Assembly: GCA_002451015.1 (NCBI GenBank)
Contig: DKBB01000269.1
Location: 1 to 5,237 of the forward strand
Direction of reading: 5' to 3'
Source of the DNA: Acidobacteria bacterium UBA6911
Lineage (GTDB): Bacteria; Acidobacteriota; UBA6911
Length of the DNA: 5,237 bases
Numbering within the stretch: the stretch's first letter is position 1; each line of letters starts with the position of its first letter. Made by a program: the position numbers and the translations under genes. This document shows, piece by piece, positions 5,187 through 5,237 of this stretch. The notes under the pieces were generated by a model. That model was not told the DNA's origin, made no database searches, and saw only the letters and a program-made list of their open reading frames with translations.

Positions 5187-5237
5187 GGGTGTGTCGACTT
5201 TGCCGGTGACTTTGCCTACGGCCACCCAAACACACCC
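5187..5237 (+). repeat. Inverted repeat after brnA containing the third GACTTTG copy
   Basis: GGGTGTGT (5187-5194) is the reverse complement of ACACACCC (5230-5237), enclosing 35 bases. A smaller GCCG/CGGC pair (5202-5205, 5219-5222) lies inside. GACTTTGCC occurs at 5196-5204 and 5208-5216, with starts 12 bp apart as in the left copy. It lies seven bases after the brnA stop and could end or stabilise that transcript, or be a REP-like palindromic element. The window stops at its right arm, so its full extent is unknown. Confidence 0.5.

Overview
The window (5,237 bp, roughly half G+C by eye) looks like an accessory or lightly decayed stretch of a bacterial chromosome. One very large, intact, secreted lipoprotein gene lies on the minus strand. 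To its right is a short spacer with a regulator remnant and a possible insertion-sequence remnant, followed by an intact toxin-antitoxin pair on the plus strand. The LQAC-GGGGSS lipobox and the propeller/ASPIC/thrombospondin-3 modules fit a Gram-negative, probably environmental or marine bacterium. A gammaproteobacterium is my guess, but nothing here fixes the taxon: there is no rRNA, tRNA or housekeeping gene.

Layout. 1-447: no convincing gene; a short frame open at the left edge, a repeat motif built on GACTTTG, a 9-bp inverted repeat and a pair of CCTATAGG repeats. 448-4242 (minus): a 1,264-residue lipoprotein. From its N-terminus it has a lipoprotein signal, a seven-repeat FG-GAP/VCBS beta-propeller, a UnbV/ASPIC domain, calcium-binding thrombospondin type 3 repeats, and a complete vanadium-dependent haloperoxidase catalytic domain with every vanadate-pocket residue in place. 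The ATG at 4242 is preferred over the TTG at 4275 because of a strong, well-spaced Shine-Dalgarno sequence. The leader can fold into two nested 7-bp stems that mask this site. 4243-4680: leader and promoter of that gene, a broken ArsR-type regulator (35 codons), an inverted-repeat segment resembling an IS21-type end, another GACTTTG copy, and a compact toxin-antitoxin promoter. 4681-5180: brnT and brnA, overlapping by ATGA. 5187-5237: an inverted repeat carrying a third GACTTTG copy, cut by the window end.

The lipoprotein stands alone, and I see no partner gene for its peroxidase activity. The most interesting items are the fusion of a CRTAC1-like propeller/ASPIC module with a vanadium haloperoxidase on one lipid-anchored chain, its nested leader structure, and the brnTA promoter, whose predicted start point falls on the brnT start codon.
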